Of a stretch of 64,000 nt of DNA, positions 7,843-15,367 are shown one piece after another. The notes under the pieces are model-generated. The model searched no databases and was not told where the DNA came from. It saw only the letters and a program-made list of their open reading frames with translations. The stretch's first letter is position 1; each line of letters opens with the position of its first letter. Made by a program: the position numbers and the translations under genes. The DNA is from Desulfallas thermosapovorans DSM 6562 (lineage in GTDB: Bacteria > Bacillota > Desulfotomaculia > Desulfotomaculales > Desulfallaceae): contig NZ_VNHM01000002.1 of the NCBI RefSeq assembly GCF_008124625.1, positions 1 to 64,000 on the forward strand, read 5' to 3'.

Positions 7843-8064
7843 GTGCGCGAACAAGTACAAGCTGCCTTGGATAAAGTGCGTCCCATGCTGCAGCGTGATG
7901 GCGGTGACGTTGAGCTTGTGGATGTTACACCGGATGGTGTAGTTAAAGTTAAACTTAAAGGTGCCTGTGGTGGGTGAGCGATGTCCACATATACCCTTAA
8001 ATTGGGGATTGAGCGGTCGCTCAAGCAAGCTGTGCCCGAGGTGAAAGAAGTAGTACAGGCCTAG
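7843..8064 (+). CDS. NifU-like Fe-S cluster carrier, candidate selenoprotein (in-frame TGA at 7975)
   Basis: From GTG (AGGGAGG nine bases upstream) the frame encodes the NifU C-terminal domain: [21 protein letters not shown], then KGACGG. Codon 45 is TGA at 7975-7977, exactly where this family has the second Cys of CxxC. The same frame continues with [25 protein letters not shown], matching the family C-terminus, to TAG at 8064. The full product is 73 residues with motif C-G-G-Sec. NifU/Nfu domains carry Fe-S clusters on this CxxC. A GGUC-loop hairpin lies 37 nt after the TGA. The alternative is a nonsense mutation or sequencing error, in which case a 44-residue stump would result. No frameshift or codon decay is seen after the TGA. 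Confidence 0.8.
7975..8024 (+). promoter_or_regulatory. Candidate bacterial SECIS element
   Basis: Downstream of the TGA, 8009-8024 forms a perfect 6-bp stem (UUGAGC/GCUCAA) closing the tetraloop GGUC. The same GGUC apical loop occurs in E. coli fdhF SECIS. The distance from TGA to the loop is 37 nt, at the upper end of the known range. An alternative long pairing joins UGAGCGA (7975-7981) with UCGCUCA (8017-8023). Confidence 0.6.
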
Positions 8065-8108
8065 TTGAAATGTAATTCAGGAATAAATTTTACTGGGCAG
8101 TTTTATAT

Positions 8109-8155
8109 AACCACTTTTTGCCACTTTTGTTTGGCTGAAAGTGGTTTTTATACTT
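8109..8155 (+). terminator. Terminator after the NifU-like gene
   Basis: aaccacttt/aaagtggtt form the outer stem with partial inner pairing, followed by tttta. Confidence 0.7.
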
Positions 8156-8178
8156 TTTAAAGAGAGGTGTTTGTTGTA

Positions 8179-9009
8179 TTGATAAAAAAATGCAAACTGG
8201 CTATTTGCCAGATTAAAGTTGCCGAGGACAAAGCCGTTAACATAAAACATGCCGGTGAGTTGGTGCGCCAGGCAGCCGGGCGGGGAGCACAGGTGGTGGT
8301 GCTGCCGGAAATGTTCAATTGTCCCTACGAGACCCATCTCTTCCCCGGCTATGCCGAGACTTACCCCAGCGGTGAAACGGTGCAAATGCTATCCCGGTTG
8401 GCAGCCGAGCTGGACATTGTGCTGGTGGGGGGGTCCATCCCCGAAAGGGAAAAGGATGTTGTTTACAATACTTGCTTTACCTTTGGTCCCCGGGGTACCT
8501 TGTTAGGGCGGCACCGCAAGGTGCATTTGTTTGATGTGGATTTGCCCGGCTTAAGGGTGCAGGAGTCCAGCACGCTGGGACCGGGCAGTGAATTTACTGT
8601 TATAGACGCTGGATGGTGCAAAATCGGGGTCATGATTTGTTTTGATGTTCGTTTTCCAGAGTTGGCCCGCCTGCTGGCCCTGGCCGGAGCGGATATACTG
8701 GTGGTACCGGCTGCCTTTAATACAGTTACCGGCCCGGCCCACTGGGATTTGACCATGCGGGCGCGGGCGGTGGATAACCAGGTTTTTGTGGCGGCGGCCT
8801 CCCCGGCTCGGGATAACCAGGGGGGATATGTGGCCTACGGCCATTCCATGGTGGTGGACCCCTGGGGTGATGTACTGGCCCGGGCGGGAACCGGTGAGGA
8901 AATAATTATGGTGGAAGTGAACCCGGAGAAAATTAGGGAAGTGCGCCGGCGCCTGCCGTTATTAACCTTGCGGCGTACTGATCTATATACAATCAATAGA
9001 AAAAGGTAG
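8179..9009 (+). CDS. Carbon-nitrogen hydrolase (omega-amidase/Nit2-like)
   Basis: The 276-residue protein has the nitrilase-superfamily Glu-Lys-Cys triad: Glu in VVLPEMFNCPY, Lys in GRHRKVHLFDVD and Cys in GVMICFDVRFPE. The overall match is to Nit2/omega-amidase enzymes, which hydrolyse alpha-ketoglutaramate-type amides; the exact substrate is inferred. The TTG at 8179 is chosen because agagagg lies about 11 bases upstream; a GTG at 8167 overlaps that site. It is cytosolic. Confidence 0.85.
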   Translation: MIKKCKLAICQIKVAEDKAVNIKHAGELVRQAAGRGAQVVVLPEMFNCPYETHLFPGYAETYPSGETVQMLSRLAAELDIVLVGGSIPEREKDVVYNTCFTFGPRGTLLGRHRKVHLFDVDLPGLRVQESSTLGPGSEFTVIDAGWCKIGVMICFDVRFPELARLLALAGADILVVPAAFNTVTGPAHWDLTMRARAVDNQVFVAAASPARDNQGGYVAYGHSMVVDPWGDVLARAGTGEEIIMVEVNPEKIREVRRRLPLLTLRRTDLYTINRKR

Positions 9010-9134
9010 CTTGTTTTTAACGGTTGATTAGGCGGGCCGGCGGTTATGGTGTATACGTCTTGAATATGTTGGAGCAAGAAGGTAAAATTAAACGAAATGC
9101 TATCTGCCACTGGAGAAAGGAACGGGAACTGCAA

Positions 9135-10226
9135 ATGTTGACTTGTGGTATTGTCGGTTTGCCGATGGTGGGAAAAACCACACTTTTTAATTTGGTAACC
9201 AACTCGGGACTGGAGACGTCCAATTATTTGACGGGCAAAACTGAAATTAACGTGGCCATGGCCGAGGTGCCCGATGCCCGTCTTGACTTTCTAATTAATC
9301 TATACAAGCCCAAGAAAAATGCTTATGCCCAAATCCAGTTCAGCGATGTGCCGGGATTGGTGCGCGGGGCCAGCGAGGGAAAAGGGGTGGGCAACCGTTT
9401 TTTAGACGGTATTCGCAATGCCGATTTGCTGGTACACGTGGTTCGGGCTTTTCAGGATAAAAATGTGCCCCATGTGGACGGGAATATTGATCCCATGCGG
9501 GATATAGAAACCATTAACCTGGAACTGCTGCTGGCTGATATGGACCTGGTGGAAAAAAGAATCCGTCGCATTAAGGAAGGTAAAAAGATAAAAAAAGAGC
9601 AGTTGGCGGAATTGGAAGTGCTGAGCAAGTGTCTGGAAGCGTTGGAAAATGAAGTGACTATGCGCAGGGTCGAGCTTTCTGAAGATGAGCGGGAATTACT
9701 GGTGAATTACAGCTTTTTAACGGACAAGCCCATAATACTGGTGATTAATACTGATGAGGAACAGCTCAGGGGCGGTAACTACCCGGGGCAGGAAAAAGTT
9801 CGTGCCTATGCTGCTGAAAATGATATCATACTGCTTGAGGTTTGCGGCCTGATTGAAATGGAAATCAGCGAACTGCCCGTGGATGACCGGCGGGAGTTTA
9901 TGGATGATCTGGGACTGCAGCAATCAGGCATTGACCGGTTGGCCCGGGCTGCCTACGATACTCTGGGATTGATATCATTTTTCACCGTGGGTGAAGACGA
10001 AGTAAAAGCATGGACCATTCCGGTTGGATTGAATGCCAAAGGCGCCGCCGGTAAAATTCATTCCGACCTGGAGCGCGGTTTCATTCGGGCCGAAGTGGTA
10101 GCTTATGATGATTTGCGCAATCTGGGCAGTATGAACAAAGTCAAGGAAAAAGGGCTAGCCCGGTTGGAAGGTAAAGATTATATTGTTAAGGACGGAGATA
10201 TATTAAACATTAGGTTTAATGTCTAG
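9135..10226 (+). CDS. ychF: Redox-regulated/ribosome-binding ATPase YchF (Obg-like)
   Basis: The 363-residue protein has a P-loop GLPMVGKTT (about 8-16), switch region DVPGLVRGASEGKGVG, an NxDE-type G4 motif (VINTDEEQ) characteristic of ATP-preferring YchF, and a C-terminal TGS domain (RGFIRAEVV to GDILNIRFNV). The start at 9135 (MLTCGIVGLP) matches the family N-terminus. A longer in-frame extension back to 9024 exists but is not conserved. It is associated with ribosomes and the stress response. Confidence 0.92.
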   Translation: MLTCGIVGLPMVGKTTLFNLVTNSGLETSNYLTGKTEINVAMAEVPDARLDFLINLYKPKKNAYAQIQFSDVPGLVRGASEGKGVGNRFLDGIRNADLLVHVVRAFQDKNVPHVDGNIDPMRDIETINLELLLADMDLVEKRIRRIKEGKKIKKEQLAELEVLSKCLEALENEVTMRRVELSEDERELLVNYSFLTDKPIILVINTDEEQLRGGNYPGQEKVRAYAAENDIILLEVCGLIEMEISELPVDDRREFMDDLGLQQSGIDRLARAAYDTLGLISFFTVGEDEVKAWTIPVGLNAKGAAGKIHSDLERGFIRAEVVAYDDLRNLGSMNKVKEKGLARLEGKDYIVKDGDILNIRFNV

Positions 10227-10272
10227 GTGGTTAAATTTTGCAGGCAGTATCCAAAAAATGTGAGTAAGGGAA

Positions 10273-10296
10273 AAACCCCGCAGGTGTGCGGGGTTT
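10273..10296. terminator. Bidirectional terminator between ychF and the response regulator
   Basis: A perfect 10-bp stem aaaccccgca/tgcggggttt with A/T flanks on both sides, lying between convergent genes. Confidence 0.85.
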
Positions 10297-10948
10297 AAAT
10301 ATGCACTATTTTTTCTTTTATAGCCAGTAATGCCGCCTGGGTACGGTCAGTAACGTTTAGCTTGTGGAAAATGTTGGTCAGGTGGTTTTTTACTGTTTTT
10401 TCACTGATAAACAGCTTTTGGGCGATTATTTTATTGGAATCACCATTGGCCAGCAGGGTAAGCACATCCAGTTCCCTGTCCGTCAACCCGTAGGGCCTTT
10501 GCCCAAAAGATCTTGTGGTCGATAATCTATTAATCTGGTTAAAAATTTTGGCGGTCAGAGAAGGTGAAATAAATGATTTCCCCTCAGCCACCTGCAGTAT
10601 GGTATCAATCAGCTGATCAGGGCTGATCTCTTTAAGCAGGTAGGCGGCGACACCGCTGCGAATCATCTCCAGTATATATTCTTCCTGATCGTGTATGGTC
10701 AGGGCAATGATACCCGTGTTGGGTGATTCCTTTTTAATGACCTTACACACTTCCAGGCCCGTTATATCCGGCAGGTTAATGTCCAGCAACACTATGTCGG
10801 GATGTTGATTAAGGCACATTTTTATGGCCTGCTGCCCGTTGGCAGCCTCCCCCAGCACATGTATACGCTGCTCCAGTGATAAAGTTTTCCTGATCCCTTC
10901 TCTAATGAGGGCGTGATCATCAACAATTAGTACATTAATCAGCTGCAA
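10295..10948 (-). CDS. NarL/DegU-family response regulator
   Basis: The 217-residue protein has a receiver domain (1-120; acidic pocket VDDH, phosphoacceptor Asp in DIVLLDINLP, Lys in YLLKEIS) and a LuxR-type HTH (about 150-212; LTDRELDVLTLLANGDSNKIIAQKLFIS). The TTG start follows a GGGGGC-type site. The gene is 66 bp downstream of a DegS-like kinase on the same strand, its obvious partner. Confidence 0.9.
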   Translation of the reverse strand: MQLINVLIVDDHALIREGIRKTLSLEQRIHVLGEAANGQQAIKMCLNQHPDIVLLDINLPDITGLEVCKVIKKESPNTGIIALTIHDQEEYILEMIRSGVAAYLLKEISPDQLIDTILQVAEGKSFISPSLTAKIFNQINRLSTTRSFGQRPYGLTDRELDVLTLLANGDSNKIIAQKLFISEKTVKNHLTNIFHKLNVTDRTQAALLAIKEKIVHI

Positions 10949-11014
10949 TATTTATGCCCCCTTTGTTTCATTTAATGTCAGAATAACCAAATAACATATT
11001 CCCCGATTTTATCA

Positions 11015-12187
11015 TTAAGCGGAGCCGGTGGTACGACAATCTTTAGTGATTACTGGTATGCTTAAACTGATTAAAGTACCCTGCCCCGGAGCGCTGGTTA
11101 TTTTAAATTCTCCCTTTAATATTTGTACCCGTTCCCGCATATTAATAAGCCCGTAACATTCATGACCTTTGTTTTTTTCCACCGATTCGACATTAAAACC
11201 CCTGCCGTTGTCTTTTATAATAAGGGTTATTTTATCAGCAAGTTGCTCTATTTTAATCATAACCTGCCTGGCCTGGGCGTGCTTTTGCACGTTGTTCAGT
11301 GCTTCCTGCACTATTCGGAAGAGAGACACTTCGGCGGCCTGGGGTAGCCGTATTTGCTTGCCGAAGGATACAAACTTGGTATTGATACCATATTGCTTTG
11401 TATAATCTTCTATGTAACGGTTGATGGCCGGAACCAGTCCCAGATCGTCCAGCAACATCGGTCTTAGATTAAAAATTATTTTGCGTACATCCCGCAGGCT
11501 TTGCCTGACCAGTTCCTGCAGGTTGACCAGTTCTTTTTTAACGTGTGCAGGGTTGACTTCCATTAATTTCAATATGTACTCTGCACGCATTACCACGTTG
11601 GCCAGTAGCTGTGCCGGGCCGTCGTGTATTTCCCGGGCCAATCGCTTGCGCTCTTCCTCCTGGGCTTTGATGATACTGATGCCCATTTTTTGCACTTGGT
11701 GTAATTCCTCAATACTGGAAGATATGGTGGGTAGTTTCTTGCTTAGATATTCAAATACCACGCTTAGATGGGAATTCATGTTATTTGCTTTATCGAGCAT
11801 GTCCTGCATCCGTTTGAGGCTTCGCTCCAGGTTGTCCCGCCTTTTGCGCAGCATTTGTTCCTGGGCCTGCAGCATGGCCAGTTCCAATTGCATTTTCTGG
11901 GCTTTATCGTAGGCCATTTTAATATCCTGTTCATTGTAACGGTTAAAATTTTTACTTACATCCATTAGTTTGATGCGGGCTGCTCTCTCCTGCGCCCGTA
12001 GTTTGTTTTCCCGTTTAATTAACTGGGACACCGTTTTTTTTACATTCTCCAGTTCATCCTTTATATTGTCATGCTCAGCTCGGGTATGCTCTGCGATATC
12101 ATATATTTGTTCCTGAGATTCTTTTATATGCTGAACGATTTTGCTGAAAATTGTATCAAGATTTGAAGTTTCAAGCAAAATTTTCAC
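11015..12187 (-). CDS. DegS-like sensor histidine kinase
   Basis: The 390-residue cytoplasmic kinase has a long N-terminal coiled coil (about 15-175) typical of DegS, a HisKA_3 dimerisation motif with the phosphorylated His in AREIHDGPAQLLANVV, and a HATPase_c domain with N box (EALNNVQKHA) and G boxes (DNGRGF, GLINMRERV). It has no membrane segments. The GTG at 12187 abuts its AGG; a TTG nine bases later may be the real start. It is expressed with the response regulator downstream. Confidence 0.88.
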   Translation of the reverse strand: MKILLETSNLDTIFSKIVQHIKESQEQIYDIAEHTRAEHDNIKDELENVKKTVSQLIKRENKLRAQERAARIKLMDVSKNFNRYNEQDIKMAYDKAQKMQLELAMLQAQEQMLRKRRDNLERSLKRMQDMLDKANNMNSHLSVVFEYLSKKLPTISSSIEELHQVQKMGISIIKAQEEERKRLAREIHDGPAQLLANVVMRAEYILKLMEVNPAHVKKELVNLQELVRQSLRDVRKIIFNLRPMLLDDLGLVPAINRYIEDYTKQYGINTKFVSFGKQIRLPQAAEVSLFRIVQEALNNVQKHAQARQVMIKIEQLADKITLIIKDNGRGFNVESVEKNKGHECYGLINMRERVQILKGEFKITSAPGQGTLISLSIPVITKDCRTTGSA

Positions 12188-12277
12188 CTGCCAGTATATG
12201 TGTTTATTACATTATTCTCCGTTACAAGATGCTATCCTGCAAAGATTGTCTGAATAAGTGTGCAATGGAAGAAAATT

Positions 12278-12310
12278 GCCGGCACTACACCTGGATGGCG
12301 AGTGCCGGCA
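12278..12310 (-). terminator. Hairpin between convergently read minus-strand units
   Basis: tgccggcact/agtgccggca form a perfect 10-bp stem after the transpeptidase stop codon. The following T tract on the minus strand is short. Confidence 0.55.
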
Positions 12311-12319
12311 GTGTTTAAT

Positions 12320-13225
12320 TTAAGGTGTTTGGAGTACAGCCTCCCCCGGGGCGCTGGTGCCTGGAAATGGCTTTTCCATGATGGTTTTTTCGTTGAATGT
12401 AACCCTTCGCTGCCCGGCATCCCAGTTAATTTGCGTTTTTGGCAGCACCCTTTGCCAGAAGGAAATGGGGGCGTGGGCAGCGCCCTGTGCCAGTTTAAGC
12501 TCGGGGCAAACAAACACGCTTTGCCTTGTCGTTACTCGACCACTGGTGCAGGCAACGTTTATATATTCATTACCTTTAGTTATGTGGATGGTGTGGCTGG
12601 CATCATCCCAGCCAATGGCATAGTCCAGCGCTTCAAAAATTGGCCGCAGTGGCAACAGCGGTGACCCATCCGGGCTTGTGCCCACCGGTACCTTGATGTC
12701 AATGTTTTTTCCCCCCAGTGCCACTGTAACCGGCAGCGGTTTGGGCTTTGGAGGTGTTGGAACCCGGGTTGCACCGCTCCTGATAATTTGCACCGGCGTA
12801 CCTAGCGGCGTATGGTCAAATAACCAATTAACGTCCTGGTTATACATGCGGATGCATCCGGCGGAGGCGTAGGTGCCAATGGATGCGGGGTTATTGGTGC
12901 CATGTATACCGTATATACCGCCACCTCCCACGCTCAAACCCAGCCAGCGATAGCCCAGCGGGTTTTGTGGGCTGCCCCCGGCAATACCGCCACGGGCGTA
13001 ATACGGGTTAACCAGCTTGATCACTACGGTGAAGTTACCTTCAGGGGTAAGTGATGGACTTTTTCCTGTGGCGACGGGGAAGGTTTTGAGCAGCACCTCG
13101 TCTTGGTAATAATGCAACTTGTTGGTTGATTTGTCGATGATAATCGTTGCTGCTGCGAAGGCCGTACTGGCATGAACCAAACAAAAACTAAAGGCTACCA
13201 GCAAAACCAATAACCTCTTAACCAT
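12320..13225 (-). CDS. Secreted L,D-transpeptidase (YkuD) with copper-amine-oxidase-like domain
   Basis: The 301-residue protein has a signal peptide (MVKRLLVLLVAFSFCLVHA...AFA). The YkuD catalytic domain carries HGTNNPASIG and the active-site motif SAGCIRM (His and Cys). The C-terminal copper-amine-oxidase N-like domain (LPLRPIFEALDYAIGWDD), common in Clostridia, serves for wall or surface display. It cross-links peptidoglycan through L,D bonds, possibly in spore or stationary-phase wall. The start at 13225 is chosen by GGAGGAG; about 18 further in-frame codons upstream are unlikely to be used. Confidence 0.9.
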   Translation of the reverse strand: MVKRLLVLLVAFSFCLVHASTAFAAATIIIDKSTNKLHYYQDEVLLKTFPVATGKSPSLTPEGNFTVVIKLVNPYYARGGIAGGSPQNPLGYRWLGLSVGGGGIYGIHGTNNPASIGTYASAGCIRMYNQDVNWLFDHTPLGTPVQIIRSGATRVPTPPKPKPLPVTVALGGKNIDIKVPVGTSPDGSPLLPLRPIFEALDYAIGWDDASHTIHITKGNEYINVACTSGRVTTRQSVFVCPELKLAQGAAHAPISFWQRVLPKTQINWDAGQRRVTFNEKTIMEKPFPGTSAPGEAVLQTP

Positions 13226-13432
13226 TCCAGGGATCTCCTCCTCAAATTCATGCTTATACATATTACGACGAAAAAACAAATTTATGCCTTTGTTGGGTGG
13301 TATTTAATTACTTGTTGGCTTGTTTGTGTAAGATAATGGGGGTTGCAAATTTTACCAGAAGCCGGTTTGTATAAATATAAATACCGGGCAGATAATAATC
13401 CTGTCATTAACTGCCGGAGGAGGTGAAAAATA

Positions 13433-13657
13433 ATGCATATGGGCAAACTAACCGAAATGGAAAGGCTGGCCATTGAGGAACAATTGCGTGCAGAGGATAT
13501 CTGTGCTAGGAAGGTACAGCTGTATATGAGCGTTACCCGTGACCCGTCGGTACAAGCCCTATTACAGCAGATGGCCGAAAAGGGACAGCGTCATGTTAGT
13601 ACTTTAAACAGCCTGTTGCAGGATGCCGGTTTGGCTTCCGGCGTGGCTCAACACTAA
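13433..13657 (+). CDS. Small helical protein, probable spore coat-associated
   Basis: The 74-residue, fully helical, ferritin-like half-bundle protein (EMERLAIEEQLRAEDICARKVQ, then LLQQMAEKGQRHVSTLNSLL) has an excellent GGAGGAGGTG ribosome site. It is followed 18 bp later by a CotF-domain gene, so a coat or inner-coat role is inferred. I do not recognise a more specific family. Confidence 0.65.
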   Translation: MHMGKLTEMERLAIEEQLRAEDICARKVQLYMSVTRDPSVQALLQQMAEKGQRHVSTLNSLLQDAGLASGVAQH

Positions 13658-13675
13658 ATTGGAGGGGGGACAAAG

Positions 13676-13951
13676 ATGCAATTCGGAGACAGGGAAATAA
13701 TGACTGATTTGCTTTTGGATACCAAGCATATATCCGCCAACTATCACAGGGCAGTGCTGGAATCGGCCAATGACCGGATACGTAACACGATGATCCAGCT
13801 TAACAATGATGAGATAAACATGCAAAAGCAGCTTTTTGATTTAATGCACGACCGTAACTGGTATGAGGTGCGCCCGGCCAACACCCAGCCCCTGGCCTGG
13901 CAAACCGGGCAGGGAATGGCTACAAGAAGCGTGTACCACCCAATGCCCTAA
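13676..13951 (+). CDS. CotF-family spore coat protein
   Basis: The 91-residue protein matches the coat F helical domain: MTDLLLDTKHISANYHRAVLES, then NTMIQLNNDEINMQKQLFDLMHDRNWYEV. The Tyr/Pro-rich tail is typical of this family. It is co-transcribed with the preceding helical gene and expected in the mother cell during sporulation. Ribosome site GGAGGGGGG. Confidence 0.85.
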   Translation: MQFGDREIMTDLLLDTKHISANYHRAVLESANDRIRNTMIQLNNDEINMQKQLFDLMHDRNWYEVRPANTQPLAWQTGQGMATRSVYHPMP

Positions 13952-13961
13952 AGGGGAGTAC

Positions 13962-14028
13962 AAGGAAGGACGGGGACGGTTCTTTAGCTTTTATTTTGGA
14001 AGCAAAAGAACCGTCCCCGTCCTTCCTT
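13962..14028. repeat. REP-like palindrome (GGGGACGGTTC family), copy 1; also a terminator
   Basis: A 24-bp perfect stem (13962-13985 with 14005-14028) with a 19-nt loop and core gaaccgtccccg. It sits between converging genes and its right end touches the oxidase stop codon. The same core recurs near 35.4, 37.7, 41.6 and 59.6 kb. Confidence 0.8.
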
Positions 14029-15212
14029 TAGAATAATGCCCCTTCGGCATTGTTGGAGGCATTATTAAACCGTTCGGGGGAAAGGGGCGCCGGGTCCAGG
14101 GGCGGCTGTTTCCTCAGCACCAGACAGGACATGATCTGTCCGATGGCGGGGGCGTGCATAAAGCCGTTGCCGCCAAAACCACCGGCGCAGTAAAAGCCCT
14201 TCACCCCGGTTTCACCCAGTATGCCCAACCCGTCGGGGGTTAAGGAGCGGATACCGGTATATATGCGGGTGATCTGGGCCTCCTCCAGAGCCGGCACCCG
14301 GCCCGTGGCCGCTTCAATGAAACCGGGCAACCGGCTCCGGTCCACCGTGGTTTCCAGACCGGGGCTGCTGTCCCGGTCGGTACCCCCCAGCAGCAATATA
14401 CCGTTTTTTTCAGCGTGAATATAAAATCCCGTGTCCATGTCCACCAGTAAGGGGATACCGGCGGGAATAGCCGGTATAGGGGCACATACATATACTTGCC
14501 GGCGGTAGGGAGCGGCAGGTAAGGTAAGGCCGGCCATACGAGCCAGTAGATGCAGGTGGGGTCCGGCAGCGTTGATTACCACCGGGGCATCCAGTGTCTC
14601 CCCGACCGCCGCCGGGTTGCCGGGCTGGCTGTTCTGCCGGCAGACTACACCGGTAACCGCGCTATCACTTGTGTTAATGCCGGTGACCTCGGTATCACAT
14701 AACACCTGTACGCCCAGCTTGCGGCATTGCCTGTAGTAGCCCTCCATTACCCCGTAAGGGTCTGCATAGGCATCCAGGGGACAATAGCTGCCTCCTAGCA
14801 AATCACCGGTCAGCACAAAGGGGTAGCTGGCGGTGATTTCCTCCGGGGCCAGCAGTCGGGCAGGTATATCCAAATGGTTGAGCTGTTTTATAATGTCTTG
14901 CAGTTCCTGCCACCGGGCTGCGCGGCCGGTTACCAGAAGATAGCCCCTTTTGCGAAAATAAATGGGGTACTCCATATCGGCGGCAAACCGCAGAAACCAG
15001 GGATAACTTATTTTAGTTAATTGTACATTTACCGGGTTGGTGAACTGGTGTCGGATACCCCCGGTGCACTGGGCAGTAGAGCCTGCCCCGTGGAATTTTT
15101 CCTTTTCGACAATAATAATCCGCAGGTTGTTATTTTGACGTGCTAAATGATAGGCGGTACTCAAACCAATTACTCCTGCGCCTATGATAATTACATCCGC
15201 TTGCCTGGCCAT
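14028..15212 (-). CDS. FAD-dependent oxidoreductase (DAO family, sarcosine oxidase beta-like)
   Basis: The 394-residue protein starts with a Rossmann FAD motif (DVIIIGAGVIGLSTAYHLA) and has the STAQCTGGIRHQF segment and the C-terminal GGFGGNGFMHAPAIG motif of D-amino-acid oxidase/sarcosine oxidase beta-like enzymes. It likely oxidises an amino acid or N-methyl amine; the substrate is unknown. The start at 15212 (MARQADVI) follows a GGGGGA site and removes a non-conserved 14-residue extension. It is monocistronic. Confidence 0.85.
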   Translation of the reverse strand: MARQADVIIIGAGVIGLSTAYHLARQNNNLRIIIVEKEKFHGAGSTAQCTGGIRHQFTNPVNVQLTKISYPWFLRFAADMEYPIYFRKRGYLLVTGRAARWQELQDIIKQLNHLDIPARLLAPEEITASYPFVLTGDLLGGSYCPLDAYADPYGVMEGYYRQCRKLGVQVLCDTEVTGINTSDSAVTGVVCRQNSQPGNPAAVGETLDAPVVINAAGPHLHLLARMAGLTLPAAPYRRQVYVCAPIPAIPAGIPLLVDMDTGFYIHAEKNGILLLGGTDRDSSPGLETTVDRSRLPGFIEAATGRVPALEEAQITRIYTGIRSLTPDGLGILGETGVKGFYCAGGFGGNGFMHAPAIGQIMSCLVLRKQPPLDPAPLSPERFNNASNNAEGALF

Positions 15213-15367
15213 ATCGTTAATCCCCCTGAATCGTATTGCTGTGCAAAGTGCCATATTAAGTTTTAGTTTGGCTGTAAAAACAAAAAGGTTTTACCAGTAA
15301 AAACGAAGAATTTATATTTGCACGTATTGTACATCCGGGCTTAATGTAATGACAAGGGGGATTTTAA

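Noticed and set aside
7843-7977. NifU-like gene as a simple nonsense pseudogene of 44 residues
   Set aside because: The frame after TGA is undamaged and family-typical up to a normal stop, and the TGA sits exactly at a Cys position with a SECIS-like hairpin behind it.
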